This document shows positions 17,649-26,179 of a stretch of DNA of 64,000 nt, one piece after another (position 1 is the first letter of the stretch; each line of letters begins with the position of its first letter). The notes below the pieces were generated by a model. It searched no databases. It saw only the letters and a list, made by a program, of their open reading frames with translations, and was not told the origin of the DNA. The stretch lies in contig DAYD01000021.1 of the NCBI GenBank assembly GCA_002506755.1, positions 29,039 through 93,038 on the forward strand, given 5' to 3'. Origin of the DNA: Euryarchaeota archaeon UBA462. GTDB taxonomy: Archaea > Thermoplasmatota > Poseidoniia > Poseidoniales > Thalassarchaeaceae. The position numbers and the translations under genes are program-made.

Positions 17649-19652
17649 TTAGCTAATCTCGAAGAATGCCTGAACTCTCTCCTTTGTCCTAGCCGGATTT
17701 GATGTCTGCATTTTGTGCATATTTGGTAAGCAACTTGCCTCTCTCTGCCCAAGTAGTCTTTTCTCCAAGAGTACAACTATTGCCCTGTCTTCTTTCTTTC
17801 TAATTGGCCTGCCGAGTGCTTGTAGGATGCTGTTAACTGCAGGCTGAAGACTGGCATACTTCCATGCTTTATTTCTATCGAATTTATTCGTATAGTATCT
17901 AATGAGAGCATCCTGCCTAGCGCTAGGAGGAGGCATGGGAAGTCCTACACAGACTATGGAATTGAGAATATTATCGGAGTAATCTACTCCTTCGGATAGC
18001 TTACCACTCAGAACTCCAAAGAGTGCTGCACCGCTCATATTCTGATGCTCCCTCAAGCTACTGAGAATATTTTGCACCGCAGCCTTACTCATCCCTTGTT
18101 CCTCTTTGAGAGTAGCTTTGTTGATCCTAGGCCACGTCTCTTCAAAGTGTGAGAATATCTTGTTTAGCATTGAATAACTTGGAGCAAAGATTGCAACATT
18201 CCCCCTAGTTTTGTCAATCACAGCCCTAATATGGGCCAAAATGGAATCCATGCTCTCTTCTCTCTCTGAATATTTTGTAGTGACATCATTCGCAATCAGA
18301 ATTGGCCTATTTCCAAGAGGAAATCCCGAGTCATATTCCTTGCAACTTACTCGGTCCCCCGGTATTCCTAGAATCTCAGAATACATCTGAGGGGGATAAA
18401 GCGTTCCAGACATCAATATCGATCCCGAGCATTGTTCAAAAATCGGGCGCCCTACAACGCTTGGATCAAGTAAGTGGCTGGTAATTCTTGACATATCCAA
18501 CTCCTCATCGAATACTAGAGCAAGAGCTGGACTAGCCCTATATCTGATGCATATCTCAAGAAATTCTCCAAGCGTAGTGCACTCGTTTCCCTCTTCTTCA
18601 TCAAGACTTTCATCTTCTTCGACGACAACTGATAGTAATCTGGAGATCATTGTCCTGACCCTTTGGATCCGATCATCACAATATTCATCTGAAACCCCCT
18701 CTAATCCGTCGGAAATAACATCGAGGAAATCCTGGGTATCAACCTTAAGATCGTCTCCCTTCGTGACATTGTTCTCATTATGCTTCTCTTCGAACCAATT
18801 TTTCAGACCATTGCCGTCTTTTAATGCTTTAATTTGCAATTCGAGAATCTTTGCTTCCTTGAGTTGATTCGACTCAGGGATATCCAGCTTTTTTTCCTTA
18901 TCCTCTATGGCTTCCTTGTATTCCTGCGCATCAAATAAAGCTCTTTCCAAAACCCGTTCCGTGAATCTTCTCTCCAGACCACTCCTAATCCTGTCCGGAA
19001 GGTTGTGAGCTTCGTCAATAATTAGGATTGTATTCTCCAAATCCACTCCCATTACCGGGAGAGATGCCTCCCTGACCCCCTCAACAAAAACGTGGTTGTA
19101 GTCGCAAACAATGATATCTGTTTTTTTTGCAGCTTCTCTTGCAGTAGACCAAGCACAAACATCTTGATTCTTTACCTTTCTAAGAACCTGGTCCACATGT
19201 CTAGGTTCAGAGTGTATGAATTCCTCAAGTCCCGACCTCAGAAATCTCTTCTCAGACTCAGTTAGGCCTTCCTCACAACTACATTTTCCTGTTGACCTGT
19301 CGATATTCTCGCACATCCCTTCTCTCCCGATAATGTCGACTAATCTTACGCTGGAATATCCGGAGGGAATCTTCTTGTTCACCTCTTTGATAGTATCAAC
19401 AACTATCCTATGCTGAGATTGCCTACCGGTCAAGAACATAATTTTCGGGCGCTCTTCCCCCGTATCGCATGATGCCCTAAGAGCTGAAGCTATAGAAGCA
19501 GCCGTTTTTCCTATTCCAGTAGGTGCTGCCGCCATAAGAAAACCCCTATTTAACAGCGAATTCAACCCATCAGAAATCATGCCAATTTGTGACTCTCTAG
19601 GGGTTTCGTGAGCGAAAAAAAGGCTTTCCTCGCCCTTGGTATCCTCCGACAT
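17649..19652 (-). CDS. XPD/Rad3/DinG-family superfamily 2 DNA helicase with Fe-S cluster
   Basis: ATP-dependent 5'-3' DNA helicase of the XPD family, expected in DNA repair. The 667 residues contain Walker A at 43-50 (APTGIGKT), a DEAH box at 213-216 (IIDEAHNLPDR) and a motif VI-like QALGRPIRKKEDRAIVVLL near the C-terminus. Four cysteines at 114, 124, 126 and 166 lie between motifs Ia and II, where XPD binds a 4Fe-4S cluster. VCDYNHVF follows at about 182-189. The segment GVLSGKLSEGVDYSDN matches motif V. Length is close to other archaeal XPD proteins. It lies 40 nt downstream of the PEP-synthase-like gene on the same strand, with a small hypothetical after it. The exact subfamily (XPD or DinG-like) is not resolved. 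Confidence 0.9.
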   Translation of the reverse strand: MSEDTKGEESLFFAHETPRESQIGMISDGLNSLLNRGFLMAAAPTGIGKTAASIASALRASCDTGEERPKIMFLTGRQSQHRIVVDTIKEVNKKIPSGYSSVRLVDIIGREGMCENIDRSTGKCSCEEGLTESEKRFLRSGLEEFIHSEPRHVDQVLRKVKNQDVCAWSTAREAAKKTDIIVCDYNHVFVEGVREASLPVMGVDLENTILIIDEAHNLPDRIRSGLERRFTERVLERALFDAQEYKEAIEDKEKKLDIPESNQLKEAKILELQIKALKDGNGLKNWFEEKHNENNVTKGDDLKVDTQDFLDVISDGLEGVSDEYCDDRIQRVRTMISRLLSVVVEEDESLDEEEGNECTTLGEFLEICIRYRASPALALVFDEELDMSRITSHLLDPSVVGRPIFEQCSGSILMSGTLYPPQMYSEILGIPGDRVSCKEYDSGFPLGNRPILIANDVTTKYSEREESMDSILAHIRAVIDKTRGNVAIFAPSYSMLNKIFSHFEETWPRINKATLKEEQGMSKAAVQNILSSLREHQNMSGAALFGVLSGKLSEGVDYSDNILNSIVCVGLPMPPPSARQDALIRYYTNKFDRNKAWKYASLQPAVNSILQALGRPIRKKEDRAIVVLLEKRLLGQREASCLPNMHKMQTSNPARTKERVQAFFEIS

Positions 19653-19692
19653 GCGGATGTATGTGAAAATAGAACGACCAAGAAGATTGGCC

Positions 19693-22602
19693 CTACCTTA
19701 CTACGATTGCTTCTGAGTCTCTGCTGTCTAAGACTATTTTTAGAGGGGAATTTAGCTTAATATGCCTTAATCCCTTTTCATCAATTCTGGCATCATGTGA
19801 ATCCAGCCAGCCCCAGTCTACCTTGTCGCCCTTCACGATTGTCAGGTATCCTATGTTGAAAGTCACTATATTCTGGAAAAAATGTGTTCCTTGGGAAGGG
19901 TCTACGTGTATGTCGGACATTGGGGCCTCTACTATCGTCTTAGCCCCCATAATTTGATTCCATTGAGTTGGAATGCCCAGTGATGGGTCCGATGTCCCCC
20001 ATCGCCCGGGACCAATAAGCAAGTATGGCCTGTCCCGGTTTCTTAGGTAAGAATCAACCTCCTCAATTAGAGGTACAAGATCCGTTGTCCTCATACGATC
20101 GATTCTATCAGGGTGAACATAGACCACATCCTCTATTCCATCTATGACCCCATTACCCAGCGACTTGCTGCTAATACAAACCGCCCTTTCCATATCAACT
20201 TCCTCCAGATCGATATCGATGTCTACTGATTCGTCCAAAAGCTGCCTGACTTGCAGTATTGCGAATTTCTTAACGCCCCTCTCTTGATCTACGTTTATTG
20301 CAAACTCCATCTCAACCGGTGAGACAAGAAATTCCTCACAAGTCTTCAGAACGTGATCCAGAATTTGAGCAAGAGGGAATTTATCCCGTTTCAGGACAGG
20401 GGCAAAAGTGACCAACCTCGATCCACCCTCGGGCCTGATGGAATCTACTATCCTGTCATCCGATGGTATGTAAGTAGAACCGACTAGGGACAAGCGACCG
20501 TCCTCCTCAGCGTAATTGAGGCCCAGATGAAGTAGGTTATCCTGCTCAAAGGGGTGGACTTCTCCACTCTCTTTGGACATTGGTATTGCGAAGAATCTAC
20601 TCTGGGATGTGTCGATGACTGAATTTGTGCTATAGAACTGATGAACCCTCTTTGGCTGAGCAGGGCTGAACCTCAAGCACTTGCCCCCGGATGAGACCTG
20701 CCTACCTAGGCCTATGCAGACAGCTGCCAATCCATCTTCCATCTGAAGGGGCTCCACAGGGTAGTGATTCCTGCTCCTAGCGGCCCCAGATATATCTGGG
20801 TAAAATCTTCCCATGGTTTCTCTGCCAACAACTTCCTGAATGACAACTGCCATACGCTCATCTTCAATTTTATTTGCAGTTGCCGTGATGTAGTTTTTGG
20901 CATTCTTGTGGAAAATTGATGCATAAACCAATTTTATTGCTTGTAAAAGGCGACTTAGTCTTACATTATCGTCTGGATGATCATTAGCTAGCATGTAAGT
21001 CGCATAAACCCCCGCAAATGGTTGGTGACTGGAATCCTCCAATAGACTTGAGGATCTTACAGCTATTGGCCAAGGATTGCTATCTAGTATTTCTTTTATT
21101 TTCCCTACCTCGTCACCAAACTCACCTGACAAGAAAGCACGATTTATTTCCCGGTCGGAGTAATTACCATAAGCGAATCTCGAAAGATCGTTCCTAGCAA
21201 TGAAATCTCCAAAGACCCCGGTTGCGATGACTGCAGATCTAGGAACGACGAACTCGATTTCTGGATATGAAACTCCCAAACCTAACTTGTCCATTCTAGT
21301 GTAAAAGAATGCAAGACCTCTCCCCTTCCCACCAAGACTGCCTTTTCCTATCCTCATGAAACCCCCCGACTCTAATCTTGAAACATGATCAGTTATTGTT
21401 CGCTCACTTACCCTCCTAACATGGTCCCTGATTGTCTGAGAGATATGCTTCCTTACGTCTTCTGAGTCCTCAAAGTCATCCAGAGTCATCGGCCTCAGGG
21501 AGGCTGCTAGTGAGAACTCAGTCCTTCCTCTTAGCCAGTGTGAGAATTCATTCCTCTTTGCATGAAACTCTATTGTTTCGATTGGCATCTCGTCAATCAT
21601 TTTTGCCAGCTCTTCCAGATTTGAAGCTCTACCGATTTCTGATCCCGCAGGTTTCCTAAAAACAAAGTCGCCAAAGCTCATTTTCTCTTTCATGAAGTCC
21701 TCTATTCTTTGGTACAACATTGGGTCTTCCTTGTGCAGGAAGGGCACTCCCAGTTTCTCAGCTTCGCCTTTTAATTCGATATTCTTAGATTGAAGAAGGA
21801 TTGGTAAATATCTATGACCGCTCCCGGCGTATTTCACTAATTCTAAGCCCGCTGTATCTCTGTCCCCTCCTTTGTTGGGAAATCGACCATCGGTGAAGAC
21901 TCCGATAATGTTCCTTGAGTACAAGTCAATTATTTCCTTTGCCTCATTCATATTTGTGGCAAGCAGTATCTTCGCCCGAGCCCTAAGTCTGAGCAAGTTC
22001 TCGTGAAGGTTCCCCCCCTCTCCAGTAAGCCTGCTCGTCTGGTTCACGAGTTGAGTGTAAAGTAGTGGAAGATAAGCGGAATAAAATCTCCTGCTATCCT
22101 CTACCAGCAAGATTACCTGAACATCCCCCTCTCTAACGTCATTCTCCACGTTTTTCTCGTCCTCGATTAGCTTGCAAATTGACAGTAATATCCTGCTGTC
22201 ACCGCTCCAGACGAAAATTCTGTCGATACCTTCTCCAGTATCCAAAGTCGCCAATTCTCTGGTATTTTGACTTAACATAACCACTGGAAGGTCCGAAACA
22301 ATCCTTTTCAATTTTCTTGCAAGTTCAAAAACATTCATTTTCCCAACTTTGGACATTGTTATTACAAGATCGAACTTCCTAGCAGTAACAAGGGCAATTG
22401 CGTCATCGGCGTCTGGGCTATGGATGATACGAGGAGCTTGTGACATATTCAAGACAGAGTACTCCTCTTGTAGAATTTCTGCCAGATGGCCCGACTCTTC
22501 AAGCAGGTATCTGTCGAATTGACTGGCAATTAGTAGTACTTCCCTAACTCTGAAAGGAGTTAGCCTTTCGAATTTGTTCCAATCCTCTATGCTCCCATCC
22601 AT
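19693..22602 (-). CDS. PEP synthase/PPDK nucleotide-binding-domain protein with N-terminal receiver-like domains
   Basis: 969-residue protein. Two receiver-like (CheY-fold) regions are suggested: residues about 20-150, with FDLVITMSKVGKMNVFELAR, and about 160-300, opening with VILLVEDSRRFYSAYLPLL. The pyruvate-phosphate-dikinase ATP-grasp region follows, with GKGSLGGKGRGLAFFYTRM at about 418 and AVRSSSLLEDSSHQPFAGVY at about 513. A C-terminal conserved block YLLIGPGRWGTSDPSLGIP lies near 860. The phosphohistidine swivelling domain and the PEP/pyruvate-binding barrel of true PEP synthases were not found, so it cannot be a complete PEP synthase. Similar receiver plus PPDK_N proteins of about 1000 residues occur in Bacteroidetes (recalled, not searched). 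The role may be phosphotransfer or nucleotide-dependent signalling. It sits between the small basic protein and the XPD-like helicase, all on the minus strand. Confidence 0.8.
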   Translation of the reverse strand: MDGSIEDWNKFERLTPFRVREVLLIASQFDRYLLEESGHLAEILQEEYSVLNMSQAPRIIHSPDADDAIALVTARKFDLVITMSKVGKMNVFELARKLKRIVSDLPVVMLSQNTRELATLDTGEGIDRIFVWSGDSRILLSICKLIEDEKNVENDVREGDVQVILLVEDSRRFYSAYLPLLYTQLVNQTSRLTGEGGNLHENLLRLRARAKILLATNMNEAKEIIDLYSRNIIGVFTDGRFPNKGGDRDTAGLELVKYAGSGHRYLPILLQSKNIELKGEAEKLGVPFLHKEDPMLYQRIEDFMKEKMSFGDFVFRKPAGSEIGRASNLEELAKMIDEMPIETIEFHAKRNEFSHWLRGRTEFSLAASLRPMTLDDFEDSEDVRKHISQTIRDHVRRVSERTITDHVSRLESGGFMRIGKGSLGGKGRGLAFFYTRMDKLGLGVSYPEIEFVVPRSAVIATGVFGDFIARNDLSRFAYGNYSDREINRAFLSGEFGDEVGKIKEILDSNPWPIAVRSSSLLEDSSHQPFAGVYATYMLANDHPDDNVRLSRLLQAIKLVYASIFHKNAKNYITATANKIEDERMAVVIQEVVGRETMGRFYPDISGAARSRNHYPVEPLQMEDGLAAVCIGLGRQVSSGGKCLRFSPAQPKRVHQFYSTNSVIDTSQSRFFAIPMSKESGEVHPFEQDNLLHLGLNYAEEDGRLSLVGSTYIPSDDRIVDSIRPEGGSRLVTFAPVLKRDKFPLAQILDHVLKTCEEFLVSPVEMEFAINVDQERGVKKFAILQVRQLLDESVDIDIDLEEVDMERAVCISSKSLGNGVIDGIEDVVYVHPDRIDRMRTTDLVPLIEEVDSYLRNRDRPYLLIGPGRWGTSDPSLGIPTQWNQIMGAKTIVEAPMSDIHVDPSQGTHFFQNIVTFNIGYLTIVKGDKVDWGWLDSHDARIDEKGLRHIKLNSPLKIVLDSRDSEAIVVR

Positions 22603-22651
22603 TTGATTTGCACGGTCTATGCCATAGCATATCAGGAGAACGGAAGGTTGC

Positions 22652-22668
22652 CCCGCACTTGGTGCGGG
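22652..22668. other. Short perfect hairpin upstream of the PEP-synthase-like gene
   Basis: The inverted repeat CCCGCAC-TTG-GTGCGGG has a 7-bp GC-rich stem and a 3-nt loop. It sits in the 84-nt gap between the small 64-residue gene and the PEP-synthase-like start at 22602. It could end or attenuate upstream transcription or form structure in the leader. A second short inverted repeat, CTATG-C-CATAG (22617-22627), lies closer to the start codon and could be an operator. No clear T-tract follows on the minus strand. Confidence 0.45.
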
Positions 22669-22686
22669 ACGGTGTGTGTTTGAGCT

Positions 22687-22881
22687 CTACTTATTTTCGG
22701 CCTTTCTAGGGGATCTTGGAGCCTCACTTGCATCATAGCCAACTGCATTACTGAGTTTTTTTGCTCTTCCTCGCAAACTGCTAAGCCCATTCCCGAATTT
22801 TGTCATTCTCGAAGAATTTTGGTTGGGGGAGCGGATGTACCGCTCCCCCGGGTTTTTCGCGTGCATCCCAACATCGCCCAT
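22687..22881 (-). CDS. Small basic hypothetical protein (64 aa)
   Basis: A short gene candidate between the ribbon-helix-helix regulator and the PEP-synthase-like protein. The ATG at 22881 is preceded by a good ribosome-binding site, GAGGTG, six bases upstream and overlapping the TGA stop of the regulator gene, which supports real, coupled translation. The product is strongly basic (13 Lys/Arg against 5 Asp/Glu), rich in Gly, Ser and Asn, and has no membrane segment or recognised domain. A nucleic-acid-binding role is possible but is only inference from charge. A perfect 10-bp inverted repeat (22825-22849) lies within the coding sequence, so a structured RNA instead of, or as well as, a protein remains possible. 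Confidence 0.5.
   Translation of the reverse strand: MGDVGMHAKNPGERYIRSPNQNSSRMTKFGNGLSSLRGRAKKLSNAVGYDASEAPRSPRKAENK
22825..22849. repeat. Perfect 10-bp inverted repeat (hairpin)
   Basis: GGGGGAGCGG-ATGTA-CCGCTCCCCC is a perfect 10-bp, GC-rich stem with a 5-nt loop. On the plus strand it is followed by GGGTTTTTCG. It lies inside the 64-residue candidate gene and about 45 nt past the regulator's stop codon on the minus strand. It could act as an RNA structural element or a transcription-termination signal. No plus-strand gene ends nearby, so a plus-strand terminator role is hard to explain. Confidence 0.6.
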
Positions 22882-22893
22882 ATCTCTCTCACC

Positions 22894-23259
22894 TCAAGCG
22901 TTTGAATCTTCATCGTACCTGGAGCGCAGCTCCTCCATGCGTTTCGAAAGTAATTCGACTACCGAAGCATCTTCGATAATCTCCTTACGAATCATCTCTC
23001 TGGCTGATTGTCTTAGAACAACATCTGCAGACTCCCCGACAATCTTACAGTAATCCCTCATTTTTACTGTTAGATCTGGGCCAAGGTCAACCTCTATCCT
23101 GTCGCCTTTTCCAGGTATTTGGGAACCCAGCATTCTCTTCACAGCTTCTCGAATCACGTCGGATCTGTTTCTCATGCCGTCAAATCCCACTAATCTGTCC
23201 AACTCCATTAGGTGATCCTCAGGAATTCTGAGGGATACCATCGGACTACTGCCTGGCAA
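22894..23259 (-). CDS. Tandem ribbon-helix-helix (CopG/NikR-like) DNA-binding regulator
   Basis: 121-residue transcription-regulator-like protein. Residues 7-43 (MVSLRIPEDHLMELDRLV then RNRSDVIREAVKRML) form a classic ribbon-helix-helix motif. A second, weaker copy follows at about residues 54-92 (RIEVDLGPDLTVKMRDYC then SADVVLRQSAREMIRKEI), so one chain may carry two half-dimers. The C-terminus is charged and helical. Start is TTG at 23259, chosen because AGGAGG lies eight bases upstream (about 23268-23273); the internal ATG at 23241 has no such site. It is divergent from the HD phosphohydrolase gene, and the shared 149-nt region carries 11-bp repeats suited to this protein family. A small basic gene follows 12 nt after the stop. 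Confidence 0.85.
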   Translation of the reverse strand: MPGSSPMVSLRIPEDHLMELDRLVGFDGMRNRSDVIREAVKRMLGSQIPGKGDRIEVDLGPDLTVKMRDYCKIVGESADVVLRQSAREMIRKEIIEDASVVELLSKRMEELRSRYDEDSNA

Positions 23260-23301
23260 TACTTGCTCCTCCTAAGCTATCAGAGCAGTGGATGGCATAT
23301 A

Positions 23302-23336
23302 ATTGTATTGCAAATGAATTACAATTGAATTACAAT
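23302..23336. promoter_or_regulatory. Operator-like 11-bp repeat array in a divergent promoter
   Basis: Two exact tandem copies of TGAATTACAAT occupy 23315-23325 and 23326-23336. An inverted copy matching 9 of 11 bases (ATTGTATTGCA) lies at 23302-23312. The 11-bp period puts the copies on the same helical face, as expected for cooperative ribbon-helix-helix binding. An AT-rich ATATAATT (about 23297-23304), which could be the TATA box of the minus-strand regulator gene, overlaps the inverted copy. Autoregulation and control of the HD gene are inferred. Confidence 0.6.
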
Positions 23337-23408
23337 GCTTGAGTCATTTGGAAAACTCTCAGTCGAGCGATTCAAAGTGGAAGCCCTTTCAGCAACATTC
23401 GGGTTTAG

Positions 23409-24725
23409 ATGAAAGTCATCAATGATGCAATACATGGCCAGTTCAAGTTAGATGGAGTCACCGAGGATTTACTTTCTACTCCAGAGTTAAACAAGCTAAG
23501 TCACATCAAGCAACTGGGATTGGCACACCTTGTTTTTCCCGGAGCCCATCATACCAGGTTCGAGCACTCTCTTGGTGCATCACACCTTGCTGGAAAAATG
23601 GCAGATTCCCTAAACATGGATCCTTTGGAAAAAACCACTCTACAAGTTGCTGCCATGTTGCATGACGTCGGTCATGGGCCATATTCCCACACTTTAGAAC
23701 ATATTTTGGAGGAAAGAGGAGGCTCGGACCACATGACAGTAACTCAAGGAATAATATTAGGGGATTATGACGTACTTGGTGATGGCGAAAGTAAATCCCT
23801 AAGCCAAAGGACATCGATACCCGAAGTTCTTGAAAATTATGGGTTAGATCCTAAGACGGTTGCTTCTCTGATAAGGGGGCCGGACGCTTCTGGAACCGAG
23901 AGATCATTGCTTAGTTGGACCGAGGGCAGGAAAGATTTCAGTAAAGATGACCTAACAATGGCGAAGCTAATTCACGGGCCAATCGACTGTGATCAACTAG
24001 ATTACCTTCTAAGGGATTCTCACTTCACCGGGGTCAAGCACGGAGTGGTGGATCATAGAAGGCTAGTGGGGTCACTTAGAAGTGAAGCAGGCGATGTTGC
24101 AGTAGAACAAGGAGGGTTGTCTGCATTGGAAGGGATGTTAGTTGCAAGGGGTCTAATGTATAGTGCAGTTTATTTCCACAAGGTAACCAGAATTACCGAG
24201 GTCATGCTTTCTAGGGCCGTAGAGAGAACAAGTGAAGGACTTCCTGATTCAATTGATCTACAAAGAATGGTAGATGCGGAAATCTGGGGGGCGCTTGAAT
24301 CAGCAGGGGAATTCGCCAAAGATATGGTTACCAGACTGAAATATAGGAATCTACTCAAGGTTTGCATGAGCCTAAGGAAGGAGGATCTCAGTTCCAATCA
24401 AATTCACTCACTCTTGAAAATAGCAAAAAACTCCCAGCTTAGAAGAGAGTTGGAAGACGACATTGCATACAGATCGGGATTGGAACCAGGTTACGTTGCA
24501 ATCGATGTACCCAGCGTCAAGCTCCTCCTATCAGAGCCAAGGATGACTCAGGTAGACGTGAAAGTGGTCGGGAAGGATGGGAAGACTAGATGGCTAAGGG
24601 AGATGACGCCTATGGCGGAAGCACTTAGGAAGAGGCAGGTAAGTCAAGACGCGGTTTACGTGATGACATTGCCCGGAAAAGAGCCAAAGGTGTGCGAAAT
24701 CGCCCAGCGTAGACTTTTTTCATAA
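23409..24725 (+). CDS. HD-domain phosphohydrolase (dGTPase/SAMHD1-like family)
   Basis: 438-residue metal-dependent phosphohydrolase of the HD superfamily, probably acting on nucleotides. HHTRFEHSLG at about 47-56 supplies the first metal-binding His. AAMLHDVGHGPYSHTLEH at about 81-98 supplies the HD doublet (His85-Asp86) and further His residues. PIDCDQLDYLLRDSHFTG at about 191-208 supplies the last Asp. This layout is that of COG1078-type/SAMHD1-like proteins. The C-terminal part (residues 300-438) is less conserved and may contribute to oligomerisation. The gene starts at ATG 23409 with no obvious ribosome-binding site, so a leaderless or short-leader transcript is likely. It diverges from the ribbon-helix-helix gene with repeat elements between them. 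Substrate is not certain; dNTP hydrolysis is a family-based guess. Confidence 0.9.
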   Translation: MKVINDAIHGQFKLDGVTEDLLSTPELNKLSHIKQLGLAHLVFPGAHHTRFEHSLGASHLAGKMADSLNMDPLEKTTLQVAAMLHDVGHGPYSHTLEHILEERGGSDHMTVTQGIILGDYDVLGDGESKSLSQRTSIPEVLENYGLDPKTVASLIRGPDASGTERSLLSWTEGRKDFSKDDLTMAKLIHGPIDCDQLDYLLRDSHFTGVKHGVVDHRRLVGSLRSEAGDVAVEQGGLSALEGMLVARGLMYSAVYFHKVTRITEVMLSRAVERTSEGLPDSIDLQRMVDAEIWGALESAGEFAKDMVTRLKYRNLLKVCMSLRKEDLSSNQIHSLLKIAKNSQLRRELEDDIAYRSGLEPGYVAIDVPSVKLLLSEPRMTQVDVKVVGKDGKTRWLREMTPMAEALRKRQVSQDAVYVMTLPGKEPKVCEIAQRRLFS

Positions 24726-24823
24726 TGCAAAAAATTCAGTCTTTTTACTTGGAACATTGAAAAGGGCAGCATTCTCAGCAAAACCCGCCCGGCATCCGGG
24801 ACATCAGTATCGTTGGTGACCAA

Positions 24824-26179
24824 ATGGACAGTGCGATGAAATCAGTTTATGAGAGAGTGATAGCAAGAGACCCAGACCAGCCAGAGTTTCATCAGGCTGT
24901 AGAGGAGGTGCTGGATAGCCTGGCACCAGTGATTGAGGACAACCCAGATTACATGGACGTCGTAATGGGAATGGTGGAGCCCGAAAGGGTGATGCAATTC
25001 CGAGTCCCGTGGTATGACGATGATGGGAATCTCCATGTCAATAGGGGATTCAGAGTTCAATTCAACAGTGCGATAGGGCCATACAAAGGAGGTCTTAGAT
25101 TCCATCCAAGCGTTAACCTCTCAATCTTGAAGTTTCTTGCCTTTGAGCAGATATTCAAGAATAGCCTAACTGGTCTACCAATGGGTGGTGGAAAAGGCGG
25201 GTCTGATTTCGACCCAAAAGGAAAGTCTGATTCCGAGGTTAGAAGATTCTGCCAGTCATTTATGGCAGAGCTATGGAGGCATATTGGCGCCGATCTTGAT
25301 GTTCCCGCAGGAGATATAGGGGTGGGTGGAAGAGAAATTGGCTATCTTTTTGGAATGTATAGGAAACTTGCTAACGAGTTTACTGGAGTTCTTACCGGTA
25401 AGGGAATCTCATATGGTGGTTCGTTGATTAGACCAGAGGCGACGGGGTATGGTCTTGTTTATTTTGCCAGGGAAATGCTCTCTTCAAAGGGCAAATCTTT
25501 CGACGGTGCCACTGTTGCCATTAGCGGCTCAGGAAACGTTGCACAGTTCGCGTGCGAGAAAGTGCTTGACCTGGGGGGAAAGCCTGTGACCATGTCCGAC
25601 AGCGGCGGATACATCCACGATCCATCAGGCATCGATCGAGACAAATTAGCTTGGATCATGGATCTTAAGAACAACAGTAGAGGCCGAATTAAGGAATACG
25701 CAGAAAGATTCGATGGAGTAGAATACACCGAATCCGAACCAGAGCCCAATTTGAACAAATTGTGGGGGACCAAAGTTGACGTTGCACTACCTTGTGCTAC
25801 TCAAAACGAAATAAACGGAGAAGAGGCAAAGATGCTAGTTGATGGGGGGGCTATGGCAGTAGCCGAAGGAGCCAACATGCCTTGCACCCCAGAAGCTGTC
25901 GAGGTTTTCCTCAAAAACGGCATCCTTTTTGCTCCGGGCAAGGCAAGCAACGCCGGTGGAGTAGCTACATCCGGTTTAGAAATGAGTCAGAATAGCCTAA
26001 GGATGAGCTGGAGTAGGGAAGAAGTAGATCAGAAACTTGAGGGAATTATGGTGAATATACACAAGAATACCTTTGATACCGCGGAAAGATACGGTATGCC
26101 TGGTAATTATGTGGCTGGAGCCAATATCGCTGGATTCCTGAAGGTAGCAGAATCAACTATGGCCCAAGGCATCCTATGA
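24824..26179 (+). CDS. gdhA: Glutamate dehydrogenase (NADP-type, hexameric)
   Basis: Catalyses reversible reductive amination of 2-oxoglutarate to glutamate, linking ammonium assimilation or amino-acid breakdown to the TCA cycle. The 451 residues equal the size of bacterial GdhA. The dehydrogenase N-terminal domain has NSAIGPYKGGLRFHPSVN (Lys88) and LPMGGGKGGSDFDPKGKS (Lys124, the catalytic lysine position). DVPAGDIGVGGREIGYLFG follows. The Rossmann domain contains VAISGSGNVAQFA and the C-terminus has NAGGVATSGLEMSQNS. The start ATG is preceded by GGTGA four bases upstream. The upstream gap of 98 nt has a small inverted repeat (CCCGG-CAT-CCGGG, 24788-24800). The stop overlaps the convergent surface-hydrolase gene by 6 nt. 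It resembles the bacterial rather than the short archaeal NAD type. Confidence 0.96.
   Translation: MDSAMKSVYERVIARDPDQPEFHQAVEEVLDSLAPVIEDNPDYMDVVMGMVEPERVMQFRVPWYDDDGNLHVNRGFRVQFNSAIGPYKGGLRFHPSVNLSILKFLAFEQIFKNSLTGLPMGGGKGGSDFDPKGKSDSEVRRFCQSFMAELWRHIGADLDVPAGDIGVGGREIGYLFGMYRKLANEFTGVLTGKGISYGGSLIRPEATGYGLVYFAREMLSSKGKSFDGATVAISGSGNVAQFACEKVLDLGGKPVTMSDSGGYIHDPSGIDRDKLAWIMDLKNNSRGRIKEYAERFDGVEYTESEPEPNLNKLWGTKVDVALPCATQNEINGEEAKMLVDGGAMAVAEGANMPCTPEAVEVFLKNGILFAPGKASNAGGVATSGLEMSQNSLRMSWSREEVDQKLEGIMVNIHKNTFDTAERYGMPGNYVAGANIAGFLKVAESTMAQGIL

Noticed and set aside
17627..17776. N-terminal extension of the small gene after the helicase, with a CTKC-like pattern
   Set aside because: It overlaps the C-terminus of the helicase in another frame; the shorter TTG/GTG starts remove the conflict.
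22603..22893. Possible SRP or RNase P RNA in the gap containing two hairpins
   Set aside because: No SRP helix-8 motif (GGAAG/AGCAG context) or RNase P conserved motifs could be found on either strand.
24788..24800. Inverted repeat CCCGG-CAT-CCGGG upstream of gdhA as a riboswitch or operator
   Set aside because: The stem is only 5 bp and no additional conserved structure is visible; it is mentioned in the gdhA entry only.
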